Positions 12,420-24,350 of a stretch of 64,000 nt of DNA are shown here, one piece after another. The notes under the pieces were generated by a model. It saw nothing but the letters and a program-made list of their open reading frames with translations. It had not been told where the DNA came from and did no database searches. Positions within the stretch are counted from its first letter, which is position 1, and each line of letters opens with the position of its first letter. Source of the stretch: Lumnitzera littorea. Lineage: Eukaryota; Streptophyta; Magnoliopsida; Myrtales; Combretaceae. The translations under genes and the position numbers were made by a program. The stretch covers positions 4,234,107 through 4,298,106 of the forward strand of contig JAMXBB010000008.1 in NCBI GenBank assembly GCA_024138015.1, in the 5' to 3' direction.

Positions 12420-13310
12420 CTAAACTTGTTGTTCCCCATGGCGAAGGAGCTGTTCAACGAACTCAATAACGGACGTGAACTGCAGTGTTCGTGTACGAGT
12501 GTCGCTACCCGTATGTAACTCTAGATGGTGTGGTAAGTAGTTGTGATCAGCGTTGAGGGCTGATCAGTGGCTTGCATGGGCTGACCATACACTGCGGCGC
12601 AAGTATTGACTGTGCTGACCGTACGATACAGCAACGGCGTATGGATAGGAGAGAATCGTGGTGCTGCAATGGAGATTGTCATCGGTGCCGCGTACGATAC
12701 AGCAACTGCATGGTACTGCAGTGTTCATGGAGCGGTGCTGCTATTAATGTTTAGTAAGCATTGCGGCTGAGTGATAGGGGACATGCAGGGGATGTGCAAT
12801 GGAGAGCTTTGGTCGTGGACATCTATTGCTCGTAGCTGTTGTGCTATCATAGATGGGCAGTGATGAGGATAAGGTGTTATGGTAGTAAAGAAGATGGTAC
12901 TATGTGATAAGTGTGCTGCAGTATGGAGGGTCAAGTGCTGTAGTGTTACAAATGCTACTGTCCATAGAGTGTGATGCTACTATCCGTGGAATGTGGTGCT
13001 GTTGTTATGCGATCAAAGTGGATGGGGCTCGATCGTGGAGAGAGCTGATCAGTGGCTAGTGTTTGGTGTTTATGATAAGGGTCGTGATGCAGTGAGTATT
13101 GGTAGCTACTCAGTTAGATAATTGCAGCCGTATTACTGTTGTGTATTGGAGTAGATGGGTATCGAGCAGTAACTTGTCGATGTTAAAGTGAAGGGTGATC
13201 GCTGGTGCTTTTGTCAGGTTGTTGTTCACTAGGGAGTGGCAGTAGTATAGCTAAAGTAGTCAGAGTACGTGGGAGAGAAGGAATTGGATGAAAGTGGATT
13301 TTAGTTTTTT
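12420..13310. other. Less AT-rich core of element Y LTR
   Basis: This 0.9-kb tract is markedly richer in G and C than the DNA on either side. It contains recurring short words, for example GTACGATACAGCAAC (near 12,620 and 12,691) and CTGATCAGTGGC (near 12,559 and 13,046). Open frames at 12,572-12,754 and 12,725-12,934 have no recognisable domain. It has no counterpart in the short right LTR. It is probably ordinary LTR sequence rather than a gene. Confidence 0.5.
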
Positions 13311-13399
13311 TCTCAATGTATCCAATTATCCCCCTCTATGCCATGCGATTAACATATATAAAGTCCAAAACAAATCGTATCAATCCTAAAAATCAAGTA

Positions 13400-13556
13400 G
13401 ATTTGAATCTTTTATATCGGTTCATATCTGATTTCATAAAAACATCAAATTAGATTTAAATCCTTTATATCGATTCATATCTAATTTGATAAAAATCAAA
13501 TTAAATTTGAATTTTTTATATCAATTCAAATTTGATTTGAATTTCTTATATCTTTA
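13400..13556. repeat. Short tandem repeat, about 51-53 bp unit
   Basis: About three imperfect units of the form TTTGAATCTTTTATATCGG...ATCAAAT lie within the left LTR of element Y. They have no coding potential. Confidence 0.65.
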
Positions 13557-14149
13557 TCACATTAGATTAAAAAAATTTAATTAGATTTAAAACTAAATTT
13601 GAATCCCATACGCTCAACCAATTTTTTTGCAAAATAAAAGGTAGAAAATAAAAGGCATATATGTACCTAGTAAATTTCAAACCCGCAACCTCTAACTAAC
13701 TTAATGCCAAAGCTTAAATACTTATCCGTTAAGTCGTTAGGTCGTTGGCCTATATTTTGATATTTAGTACAATTAAATTATACTTAAACCATGTAACTCT
13801 CTAAAATAAGTTCTTTTAACCAAACTAAAACTAAATCGATTGACCCAAAAACATTTTACTTTTTAAAAAAGCAAAAATTCTTTTTTTTTTCTTTTTTCAT
13901 TTTATTTCATTTATTATTTTTATTTTTTATTTGTGAATTAAGACCCTTTAAAAAAAAATTAGAACTATAGAGAGGCAAAAATTAGGTATCTATAACTACC
14001 TCTATTTGTAATAAATTTTAAGTAAAACTTTACCATAAAAACTAAAAGAGACATCATTTTTTCCTTAAGAATAACTCTATCCTAAGAAGCACTACGACTA
14101 ACTAACTATCATAGGACTGGTCCATTAGGGATTTGGTGACAAAAAACAC

Positions 14150-15440
14150 GAAAAGAACAATGGTGACAATAGCGCCCCTGTGGGCTAGCAAGAACCCTAA
14201 AGAGAACATTAAGAACTTAGTTGTGCCCCTAATGAGCTGACTAACCAAGGCATTCGAAACGCTCCTTAAGTTGGCTAAGTCCCTAAAAAGAATATTGAAA
14301 ACTTGGTCATGCACACTATGGGCTGACTAACTAAGGTAGGCGAAGCACTCCTTGAGTTGGCTAAGACCCTAAAAAAAAATTTAAGAACTTGGCCATGCCT
14401 CCTATGGACTGACTAACCAAGGCAATCAAAGCACTCTTTAAGCTAGCTAAAACAATAAAAAGAATATTGAGAACTTGGTCGTACCTCTTATGAGCTGACT
14501 AACCAGGGCGGGTAAAGCACTTCTTGAGCTGATTAAGACCTTAAAAAAAGAATATCGAGAAATTGGTCGTGCCCCGTATAGGCTGACTAACCAAAGCAGG
14601 CAAAGCGCTACTTGAGTTAGCTAAGACCTTAAAAAAGAATATTGAGAACTTGGTCGTGCCCCCTATGAGTTGACTAATCAAGGCAGGCAAAGCACTCTTT
14701 GAGCTAACTAAGATCCTAAAAGATATTAAGAACTTAGTTGTTCCCTATGGGCTGACTAACTAAAGCAAACGAAGCGCTTGTTGAGCTAACTAAGACCCTA
14801 AAAGATATTTAAAACTTAGCCACACCCCTTATAGGCTGATTAACCAAGGCGAGCGAAGCGCTTCTTGAGCTGGTTAAGACCTTAAAAGATATTGAGAACT
14901 CAGTCGTGACACCTATAGGCTAACTAACCAAGGCGAGCGAAGCGTTCCTTAAGCTAGCTAAGACCCTAAAAGATAATATTGAGAACTTAACCGTGCCCCC
15001 TATAAGACTAACTAAGGTGGGCGAAACACTCCTTAAGCTGGCTTAAACCCTAAAGATTTAGAAAACTTGGTCGTGCCCCCTATGAGCTGATTAACCAAGG
15101 CAGGCAAAGCGCTCCTTGAGCTAGCTAAGATCCTAAAGATTTAGAAAACTTAGTCATACCTGCTATTGGCTGACTAACCAAGGTGAACGAAACGATTCTT
15201 GAGCTGGGTAAGACCATAAAGTTATTGAAAACTTAGTAATACCCCATATGGGTTGATTAATCAAGGCAAGCGAAGTGCTCCTTAAGCTAGTTAAGACCCT
15301 AAAAGATATTGAGAACTTGGTCGTATCTCATATAGGCTGACTAACCAAAATGGGAGAAGCGCTCCTTGAGTTAGTTAAGACCCTAAAAAATATTAAAAAT
15401 ACGAATTGGGATAGCGCTCCATGAGCTAGCTAAATCCCTA
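14150..15440. repeat. Tandem array, about 15 units of 80-88 bp, in element Y 3' region
   Basis: Each unit contains GGCTGACTAACCAAGG, then GCGAAGCGCTCCTTGAGCT, then AAGACCCTAAAA, a short AT stretch, and GAGAACTTGGTCGTGCCCC. The GCTGA anchor occurs near 14,236, 14,322, 14,408, 14,494, 14,582, 14,669, 14,751, 14,835, 14,919, 15,006, 15,086, 15,169, 15,252 and 15,336, giving spacings of 80-88 bp. Units decay past 15,360. The array sits between the integrase end and the 3' LTR. Tandem repeats in this position are known from Ogre/Tat elements and can seed satellites. Confidence 0.93.
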
Positions 15441-16289
15441 AAAGAGAACATAAATCAAAGCAATGCTCTATAAGCTGGCTAGAACCCCCAAGAAACCTAA
15501 GGATTGGGATTGCACTTTAGGAGTTAACTAAACCCAAAATTATAAGAATTAAGTGTCTTAGAAATTAAACTACCATCCTTAAGGAGAGAACAAATGCAAA
15601 TGCAATGTCTTATAAAAGCTCAAAACCACTTACCTAACTCTATTGATAGTTCCCAAATAGTCAAATATTTTCTTAAATAATCTGATTAGAACTAACGATT
15701 TGATGCTTTCTTCTTCCTCTTTCTTCTTTTTTTCTTTTTTTTTTACTTTTCCTTTTTTTTTTTTTTTGGAAGGCAATTTAACCTTGAAATGAATGCACGT
15801 AACACTATGCTTAAAAACGCATTGAAAGAAGACTTTTACATATGAAGCATCTTCATCTCTTGAGCAAAGATGTCACATCTTAAATTTCCAATCCAACTTA
15901 ATCGGTTTTTCCTTATAAACCTCCACCCTCAAACGAGTTGCTACTTATTTGCCACCTATTACTCTTTCTGAACATGACCCTATTCTAAAAAATAGAAAAC
16001 AAATCTCCCTTTTTTAGGGAGAATGAACGGTAATAAAGTATTAAAATAATTTTTATCAATTAACATTGTTCCAATTTAAGTGTTCAGTTTTCTCGTGTTT
16101 CTTGTGCATAGGGTTTATTTGGATAAAGCGAAAAGTAGGAACTTTTATTAAAATGAGAAAAGAGTTAAGGGTGTTACCCAATGTCAACAACCACTAAGAA
16201 TACTAACTTTGCTTATAGAAAATGAAAATAAAACCACAGTAATATTAAGATTGTTTTCATTTCACAATCTGACCGAAAATTCTATTGAT
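15441..16289. other. Element Y non-coding stretch between array and integrase
   Basis: Decaying array-like words persist to about 15,550. Then come poly-T/C-rich tracts (15,710-15,770) and AT-rich sequence. No coding similarity is seen. Confidence 0.6.
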
Positions 16290-17480
16290 CTTTCAAAGGT
16301 AATACATCTTCAATGCATCAGCGTTTATTAAATCCCTCAAGTCCGAACCATCCATTTGAGATAAAATCAAGGCTCCCCTAGGCAATACTTTCTTCATAAT
16401 GTAAGGTCCTCTATAATTTAAAGCAAACTTCCCTCCTGAGTCTTGTATATTAGGTAAAGACTTCCTCAGTACTGTGTCTCCCTCGTTAAAATTTCGGGGC
16501 CATACTTTCTTGTTAAAAGCCCTAGCCATTTGTTGTTGATAACAAATGCTGTGGCACGAAGCTGCTAACCTCTTCTCATCAATCAAATTCAACTACTCAA
16601 TGCATTTCTTTATCTAATCATACTCGTCTAATTAGGTTTCTGAGAAAACCCTAAGAGATGGAATTTTGACTTCTATTGTTAGTGTGACCTCCATTCCATA
16701 TACGAACAAGTAGGGGGTTGCCTCTGTTGAAATTCTGATAGAAGTTCAATAGGCCATGAATGCAAACTTCAACATCTCATGCCAATCTCGATATGTGGCA
16801 GCCATCTTCTCAATAATCCTTTTGATATTCTTGTTGGCTGCTTCCACAGCTCCATTCATCTAAGGCCGATAAGGAGTAGAATTTCTCTGGATGATCTTCA
16901 ACTGCTGGCACAACTCTGACATCAATTTATTGTTAAGATTCATACCACTATCGGTAATAATTCTCTCTGGTGTGCCATACTGAACCAGTATGTCTCTTTT
17001 GATGAATTTAACCACTACTCCTTTCATAACACTAGAGTAGGATGAGGCTTCAACCTACTTACTAAAATAATCGATAACCACCGGTATAAACTGATACTCG
17101 TTAGATGCCTTCGGAGTGATCAGGCCAATGATGTCTATTCCCCACATCAAAAATGGCCACAGTGCAGATAATATATGTAACTCTTGGGGTAGAGCATTTA
17201 CTTTGTTCGCATAGACCTATCACAAATGGCAATGTTTAACATGTTTAATGTAATCTCCTTCTATAGCCAACCAATAATATCCCATCCTCATAATCTTCTT
17301 AGCGAGTATGTAGCTATTCATGTGGGGGCCACATACTCCCTCATGCACTTCTTTCATTAGCAACTCTACCTTCTTCTCATCTGCATATCGTAAAAGTATA
17401 CCATCAAACAATAGTCAGTACAAAGTAGACTCGCTTATCAAGCACTGAGCAGCCAACTTCTGATCATCTTCTTATCCTTC
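16290..17480 (-). pseudogene. Element Y integrase remnant
   Basis: On the minus strand, the fragment at 17,411-17,220 carries an HHCC-type zinc-binding start (HEGVCGPHMN, then HVKHC). The DDE core follows with stops: WGIDII supplies the first Asp, ITDSG the second, and VEAANKNIK the Glu. The C-terminal region at 16,592-16,293 (EGDTVLRK, NYRGPYIMKKV) matches the usual gypsy integrase tail. Integrase would join element DNA to the host chromosome. At least four in-frame stops and broken frames make this copy inactive. Confidence 0.8.
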
Positions 17481-17731
17481 TTCTCAGCTTCCTCAGGGTA
17501 TGTACCATGTTGTAAGAACACTTTAATATCATAATACCAAGACTTTTCATCACATGAACTTTCCATTGCCAAGCAAAAAATAGGCTTTTCTTCAACTTCA
17601 ATCTTAAGTAGTTGGATCTCTATTCCTCCTGATATTTAGATCATGGATGCCAAGGTAGTGAGAGCATCAGCAAATTAGTTTTGAACCCTTAATACATAGG
17701 TGAATGTAATCTTTTCAAACCTGGCTATTAA

Positions 17732-18260
17732 CTCGGCTAAGTGGTGGTGGTAAGGTACTAATTTGGGGTCTTTCGTCTTATATTCACACCAAGCCTAGCC
17801 TATGATTAACAAAAAATCTCCATATACCGCTAATTCCTGTATCTCCTTAAACAATGCAGTTTTAATTCCCAAAATATATCAGCTCGGCCAAGTGGTTGTG
17901 GTAAGGTACTAATTTGGGGTCTTTTGTCTTATATTCACCCCAAGCCTAGCCTATGATTAACAAAAAATCTCTATATACCGCTAATTCCTATATCTCTTTA
18001 AACAATGCAGTTTTAATTCCCAAAATACATGCCTCGTATTCTGCAATATTATTAGTGCATGGGAAAGCCAGTCTTACAACCATTGAGAATTGTGTACCTT
18101 CAGGGGACATCAAAATTGCCCCAACTCCACATCCAAATACATTAGCTGCTCCATCAAAGATCATTTTCCAGCCTGAAGGTTTATCAACTGCTTTGCTATT
18201 AGAACCATTTTCTGTTGCTAAGATATTTTCATCAAGAAACTCGACTCATGCCTCTTGAGG
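17732..18260 (-). pseudogene. Element Y second (archaeal-type) RNase H remnant with 151-bp duplication
   Basis: Minus-strand translation gives WKMIFDGAANVFGCGVGAIL, followed by NNIAEYEACILGIK. This is the pattern of the additional RNase H carried by Tat-lineage elements, placed here between the first RNase H and integrase. A 151-bp segment is directly duplicated (17,732-17,882 and 17,883 to about 18,027). Because 151 is not a multiple of three, the duplication breaks the frame. Plus-strand open frames here (such as 17,953-18,258) are shadows of this domain. Confidence 0.7.
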
Positions 18261-18299
18261 GGTATCCTCAAGGGGACTCTCCACTAATTGATCTGCTAA

Positions 18300-18790
18300 G
18301 GCCTATCCCTTGACTAAACTTTGGCTCACATACTTGATGTTAAATTCTGACAACATCTGCTACTTCGAAACTTTGCTAATGAGGGCCAATTTTTCTGCTA
18401 AATACTTCAAAGGGTCGTATTGTGTTATCAACTCGATTTAGTAGTAAAGTGTGTATTATTTAAGCCGATGCATGGCCTAAACAAATGCACAATAGGTTGT
18501 TTCAGCTTTTAAGTATTTATACTCCCCTTCTATGAACTTCTTGCTCAAATAATAAATGCCTCGTTCCTTCTCTTCTTCATCCTTTTAGCCAAGCATAGAC
18601 CCCAGAGATTCGAGTAATATAGTCAAGTATAAGAACAATGGCTTTCCAGGTTTAGGAGCTACCAACACTAGAGGATTCATAAAGTATTATTTAATTTTTG
18701 TGAAAGCTTCTTCGCATTCCTCATCCCAATTGACCTTTACATTCATTTTCAATAGCTTAAACAAAGGGCGGCATTTGTCTATTAGCTGAG
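18300..18790 (-). pseudogene. Element Y RNase H remnant
   Basis: Directly downstream of RT on the minus strand, the translation gives GIYYLSKKFIEGEYKY, YDPLKYLAEK and LSEFNIKYV. These correspond to the standard gypsy RNase H after RT. Several stops interrupt it. RNase H would remove the RNA template during reverse transcription. Confidence 0.65.
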
Positions 18791-18797
18791 ATATAAA

Positions 18798-19754
18798 TCA
18801 AGCTATATAATTCAAATGACCCAACAACCCTCTTGCCTCCATGAGTGTTTGTAGAAAAGGCATGTCAATTATAGCTTTGGCTTTATCAAGATCAACTTTG
18901 TTGCCCCTTTGGCTAATTATGAAGCCCAGCAATTTTCCTAACATCACTCTAAAAGTACACTTCTCTGAATTCAACTTGAACTGAAACTTCCTTAGTTTGT
19001 TGAACAGCTTCCTCAAATTTTCTATGTAATCTTTGCCTTCCCTGGATTTCGCAATCATATCATTAACATACACTTCTATCTCTTCATGCATCTTGTCATG
19101 AAAGATCATAGCCATCACTCTCTAGTATGTTGCCCCATCATTCTTAAGCCCAAACGGCATCACCTTATAGCAAAACGTACCCCAAGTTGTAATAAAAGTT
19201 GTTTTAGTCTTATCTTCTTTGAACATCCGAATCTGATTGTATCTCGAAAAATCATCCATGAATGAAAATAAATGGTTCCCAACCGTGTTATCCACCAAGA
19301 CATCAAAGTAAGGCAATGAGAAGTTGTCTTTAGGCGTTGCCTGGTTGATATCTCGGAAGTCTACACACACTTTAACCTTCCTATTCTTTTTCATTACCGA
19401 AACAACATTAGCTACCCATTTCGAGTAATCAAATACTTCAATGAATCCAACATCAAGCAGTTTCTTAACCTCTTCCTTGATTTTCAACAGGACGTCAAGT
19501 CAAAATCTTCTTAGCTTTTGCTTTTTAAGCTTGGTGTCTTCTTGTATGGGTAAACGATGGACCACAATTGACGGGTCTAACCCTGACGTATTCTCATACG
19601 ACCAAGCGAACACATCTTGATATTCAATTAATAACGTAATCATTTCCGTTTTTTGTTTTTCTTTTAGACTCCCTCCGATCTTTAAATTCTTCGAATTATC
19701 TTTATCCCCCACATTGATCCTTTCAATCAGTTCATCAACAGTGATTCTACACAA
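18798..19754 (-). pseudogene. Element Y reverse transcriptase remnant
   Basis: Three minus-strand open segments (19,754-19,500, 19,487-19,122 and 19,118-18,798) make one RT broken by stop codons. Landmarks in order are VFAWSYENTSGLDPSIVVHR, KEEVKKLLDVGFIEV, VCVDFRDINQATPKDNFSLP, FSFMDDFSRYNQI, WGTFCYKVMPFGLKN, and then EVYVNDMIAKS. The catalytic box reads YVND instead of YVDD, so one of the metal-binding aspartates is replaced by Asn. The sequence style (PSIVVHRLP, KLLGFIIS, GLLGHLNYIA) fits the Tat lineage. Confidence 0.9.
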
Positions 19755-20671
19755 TTCATTTTCTTGTTATTCCTCTTGTATATCACTATGGTCATCAACA
19801 TTGCTCCCTATGACTAATCTAGTAGGGCTAAAAGTGATTTCGATATTCTCATTATCTACCTACGTAAGGTATCACTGGTTTTCGCTTGATTCATTAGATC
19901 TAGGTAAAGCATATAAAGAAAAGTATATGTAAGTAAGAGAGAAATAAAACACAACAAAGGAAAGAAAGTAACTAATATTTTATTAAATGAATGGAAGGGA
20001 ATCACAAATGAGGCACAAAACTAACTAATATTTTATTTTTTTAACAAAAGGTTCGACAATACATTTGGAACGCTGACTATTGAAAATAAAAATTCAAGAA
20101 ATACTAACTAAGGGTCAACCTTTACCCTAGGGAAGACCTATTGCCTTTCACCAGGATGGAGAACCAATTATTTAACTGGTGCTGGGACTTATGAGATGAG
20201 CTTGTTGGTCTTTCATTGGTAGATTCTAGGGCCTGAGTCTCTACCCATATGATCTTAACTAATGGCGGGAAAATCATAAGGGCATAGTATAATCTTTCAC
20301 CTCTCTTACCCCTTACTTGTTTCTTTTGCGAGAATAGGGTTGTAACCAAGGCCATAGGTGTCGATCTAGCCTTCCTTGAATTCTACTCATCTGTCTTCTT
20401 CTCTCTTGGGATCGGTAATCATGCTTACTTCTTCAAACATCTGTAAGCCCAACTCTTCTTGCCCTTCACTTCCTATATAGGGAATGGCCGTTTCCTTTCA
20501 AATTTCATAATCTTAATCTCCCAAAATTGCAATCACCTAGCCATTTGAGATAAACTTCACTTTTTAGTGCAAGCTCGAAGGTATGAGCCCTACTACATGA
20601 ATCCAAGGTCTTCCCAAGAGTAAGTTGAAAGATCTTGGAATATCTATGACGTGGAATCGAATAGTGAAGTG

Positions 20672-20890
20672 TTAAGGACCAATACTCACGGATAAGTCTA
20701 TCTCCCCTATAATCTCTCTTCTAGAACCATTAAAGGCCCTAACTATTGTGGAAGAAAGCCTAATTGCAATCGTGTCGATACTCAGCAAATCCAAGGTAGT
20801 GAGTAAACAGACATTCAACGATGATTTGTTGTCAATGAGTACTCTAATAATGATTATATCATTACTCTTTACCATAATGAAGAGTGGTTT
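20672..20890 (-). pseudogene. Element Y protease remnant
   Basis: The minus-strand frame reads VLIDNKSSLNVC, then IVRAFNGSRREIIGEIDLSV. This matches the Tat-lineage retropepsin region lying between gag and RT. The active-site triad (normally Asp-Thr/Ser/Gly-Gly or similar) is altered to DNK, so the copy is probably inactive even without the neighbouring stops. Retropepsin would cleave the gag-pol polyprotein. Confidence 0.65.
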
Positions 20891-21931
20891 CTTGTGTTTA
20901 TTCCCTTCTGCACCTAATTCTTCTACTCAAAGAAATTTAGTCCATAGTAAGGATAGAATTAGTGACTAGTCCCATCTTCTCAGTTGGAATTTCATGAGGG
21001 ACCTTAACCTCCTTTAAAGTACAAAACAAAACTTCTTTGTGTGGTTTGGATGTGATCAACAAGCTCATCAACGATATTTGTGCTAGAGTCTTACTGATTT
21101 ACTCCATGATCTCGTACTCACTCGACTTGATTATCTTGGTAAAGGCCAATGCCCTTCAACATGTTTGGCAGTCGTCTTATCATTCAGCTCCTTCGATATA
21201 CTCCTCCTTTCATGCTCTTCTCTTAGGTAGTAAATCCTTCCTAATTAAGTAATTCCCTTTACTAGAGAACCTGGCTTCTCCTAATTTACCACCTAATAAT
21301 TAAATGGGGTTGCCTTGTAATTTTCCAATGCTACTAGTACATGAAATGTGTACCTCTTCACTTTTGGGGCTTACTCGCTTGTATAGAACTTGAAAACCTT
21401 AAGCTTCTTATCTAAACTAATGACGTTGACAATATAGTCATCAAAAATCATACCAATAATCGACCCATGGTTAAGTAAGGGATTATTGTTAACATTCAGA
21501 GCTGGGGCTTCTACAAAATCTGATTACACTGTCCCTTCATCTATCATATCTTGAATTCTGTTCCTCAATCTCCAGCATGAATCGGTCAAGTGCCCTACTT
21601 ACCCATAATGATATTCACACTTCATCGTAGGGTCAAAGATTCTCAACCTGTACCAATCACTAGGTAGCTCGTACCGTATCAAATTATCTGTTCACAACTT
21701 CTCAAAAACTTAACTTAAGGGGACTGGTATTTTGGTAAACTGTCTAAGGGCCTTATTAACCTGAGGCTAGTCTCTGAACTGTTGTTGAGCCGAAGGTGGA
21801 TTTGTCTTAAAAGCAACTTGAGCGTTCAGTCTGACGTTTGAATTTACCTCGCTCAACATAGATTCTTTAGGCTTACTGCTCGCTGGTCTAAGAACAAAAG
21901 ATGAAACCGATGGCCTTCTATCCGTTGGCTC

Positions 21932-22890
21932 TTAAAGCTTATCGAAGGAGATGACGCTTTCAATCCTATACCCTACTACCACTACTTCAACAAAACTAGA
22001 CGAGGCTTGCCCGATGAGATAGGAGAAATAGGGCCTTTCCAAAGTGTTAATGAAAGCTAATGTGAGCTCTTTCTTAGTAGTAGGAGTAGATATTCTAATA
22101 GCTAAGGACCTCCATCTTTGAGCATACTCCTTGAATGATTCATTGTTCTTCTTACGCAGGGTGACCAAATCTATCATGGTTGAAGCTACTTCCATGTTGA
22201 ACTTATATTTCTCATAAAATGCTCTAGCAAGTTTCTCCCATGTATTTATCTGGTTAGGTCGAGCTAGGCGTACCAGATTAAGGCCAATCCCATCAAACTA
22301 TCCTGGAACGTCTATACTATGAGTGAATCATATTGAACATATTTACCCATCTTCCTTATGTACAACCTAGTATGAAGCTTAAGGCAGCCCGTCTTATTAT
22401 ACTTTTCAAACTCTAATACCTTAAACTTCTCAAGGTAGGCTTCGATGTCATATGTAGAAAACTCGATGATCCCCACCTGTTCAAATCCATCATACCTCGC
22501 ATGTGCCTTCATCTTCTCAATCATCTACTGGGTCAATTTCCTTTCCAGTTCTTTCAAGCTGTCTGCGCTAGGCCTTGAGTTAGCCGGTCTTTAGGCCACA
22601 TATTTGTCAGGTTCGAATGTTAGGTTAACTTTCTAATAAACTCCTTCTAGCTCAAATGTATCTTTTGGATAGTCGTACTCTGCTTCAAGGCCTTCAATAT
22701 TCTTTCTGTAACAAGTATTGGAACTTTCCTCATTAACTAGTACTGTGGCTAGGAGCAAAGCAATGCTATTTGCTAGGAAGCTCATTTGTTCTACCATCTT
22801 TTCCATAACCTTTTCTATGGAACAAAACCTCAGCTCGAAGGGATCATTGATCTCAAGTTCTTTATCATCTCCTTGAGTAATGACCATCCT
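21932..22890 (-). pseudogene. Element Y gag remnant
   Basis: Minus-strand open pieces at 22,887-22,633, 22,524-22,312 and 22,195-21,932 form a broken gag. The last piece carries the retrotransposon capsid signature (ESFKEYAQRWRSLAIRI, then ELTLAFINTLERPYFSYLIG). Gag would form the virus-like particle. The region from 21,932 down to 20,890 should contain the gag tail, but I cannot identify a clear CCHC knuckle there. Confidence 0.75.
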
Positions 22891-23559
22891 AGTCTGGGAA
22901 CATATTCTAATTGCACTTCTCTGAAAAACTTGACATCTAGGAGCTATCTTTGAAATCTAAATTGTGAAAGCTCAATAGAAAGTTTGCACATATTACATTT
23001 TTCTAAAAAAGAGTCATTAAATATACAAATGTAGAATGTATAGCACACGAATGCAATGAAAATTAAGAACTGAAAAGAGACCCTTGATGTGGCAAAACCT
23101 AACTAATTTTTATTAATCTTTGTAATTATGAAGCTTTACATCACTTATTTCGTTTGAAGAATCCCAAAGAAAGAAAACTAAAAGAAAAACTAAATTCTAA
23201 TCTTTTTATGGCTACTGAACTCGTCTTAAATCTTTTTTCTCTTCCAAATTTTGGGAGCCTCCACTTCCTTACCCTTGATCTTTCTCAACTATGCTTCCAA
23301 TGCCTTTATCTTTTAATGATACTCCTCACAGCAAGTCTTCAGCTCCTAGTCTCTTTCGCTTGTTTTCTTGGGTTTAACTTCAACTTGAACTTCTTCCTTC
23401 TCCTTTGTCCCTTCCATATTCTTCAGCTTCCTCAACTGGCGATAAAGGAGTCCTTTGATTATCTAACTCCTAGCCGTTATCCCCTTTATAGTAGGAGTAG
23501 TCTTCCTTGTGCACCAAAGAGCTCGAATGCTTAGAAGCTTGGGCACCTTATCACCCACC

Positions 23560-24350
23560 ATCATGTTAAGGTTATGAAAGTCTAATGAGATGGCTTCTAA
23601 TGATGATCTGGGGATCGTGTCTTCAATGAGTCCATTAGCTGGGACATATCTAATACAAAAGGTGAAGTCGAACAGGGATACTGCATTGAAATATGTACAT
23701 TCTCTTATTATTTCCCTACTTGCAAACTACCTAGGCGTCCACAACAGTTCTTCGACTTTTATACCCTGAAAGTATTAGACCCAGTAGCGGGTAGCTATAT
23801 CTTCAAGCAATTTGATCCTCTCTTCAAAAGAGTTGATGAGATCATATCATTGGGTGAAATCGACCCAATTGAAATCGAGTTGGTAGCTTCTCATGTGGCT
23901 AACAAACCAAACTACAAGCAAAACCATATTGGTCTTCAAATCTCCTTGTTTCTTCTTTTTAAGATGATTCAGTGATTGGATTTGTTCGACCAAGAGGGCC
24001 AAGACATATGATTTCCCCTTAAGAAACTAGGTTACGATTTCTGCAAATCCGAAGTAGACCCGGCGTTTATCATTAGGGAACAAAATAGTGTTGAAGACCA
24101 CTAAGATATAAGCATTGACTCGATGCTAGTGCTAGGCTTCCAAATTTGCACAAAAAACATCCCATTTATCTCTATGTTTCAACTTAGTAGAAAACCAATC
24201 CATAATGTCCTCTATCCATATGGTCTTCTCTTTAGTTAAAACTCGTTTTATATCAATTTTTCTGACTCCTAACAACTTACCTAAGATCTTTGGTGTTGTA
24301 GCTTCTAAATCCAAGACATAGATATCGTTTATGATAACAAAGGCCCACAA
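23560..24350 (-). pseudogene. Element Y ORF1-like remnant upstream of gag
   Basis: The minus-strand frame at 24,350-24,132 reads KILGKLLGVRKIDIKRVLTK and then WIEDIMDWFSTKLKH. Broken continuation follows with VVFNTILFP and WFVSHM-like segments to about 23,560. The arrangement resembles the plant-mobile-domain-like (DUF7745-type) ORF that often precedes gag in Tat-lineage elements. The match is from memory of the family pattern, and the region is too decayed to be sure. It is separated from gag by about 700 bases of broken sequence. Confidence 0.4.

Larger units (their letters stand above)
11436..13994 (-). repeat. Element Y 3' LTR (left, about 2.56 kb)
   Basis: It begins TGTTGAGTCTGAATTTTT, the counterpart of TGTCAAGCCTAAATTTTT at 25,233. 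It ends AGGTATCTATA, the counterpart of AAGTGTCTACA at 25,628. The last 430 bases align with the right LTR. The middle includes AT microsatellite, a less AT-rich core (12,420-13,310) and short tandem units near 13,400-13,556. A minus-strand TATA-like sequence lies near 13,350. The first 860 bases are repeated at 8609-9472 by the block duplication. Confidence 0.7.

Noticed and set aside
12572..12934. Open frames in the GC-richer part of the Y LTR
   Set aside because: Opposite-strand overlapping frames without domains, inside an LTR.
14102..14314. 70-residue frame at the start of the tandem array
   Set aside because: It is formed by repeat units and does not continue through the array because unit lengths are not multiples of three.
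14150..15440. CRISPR-like array
   Set aside because: Adjacent units are imperfect along their full length with no unique spacers, and the host is a plant. It is a minisatellite within a retrotransposon.
17953..18258. 101-residue plus-strand frame
   Set aside because: Antisense shadow of the second RNase H domain of element Y.
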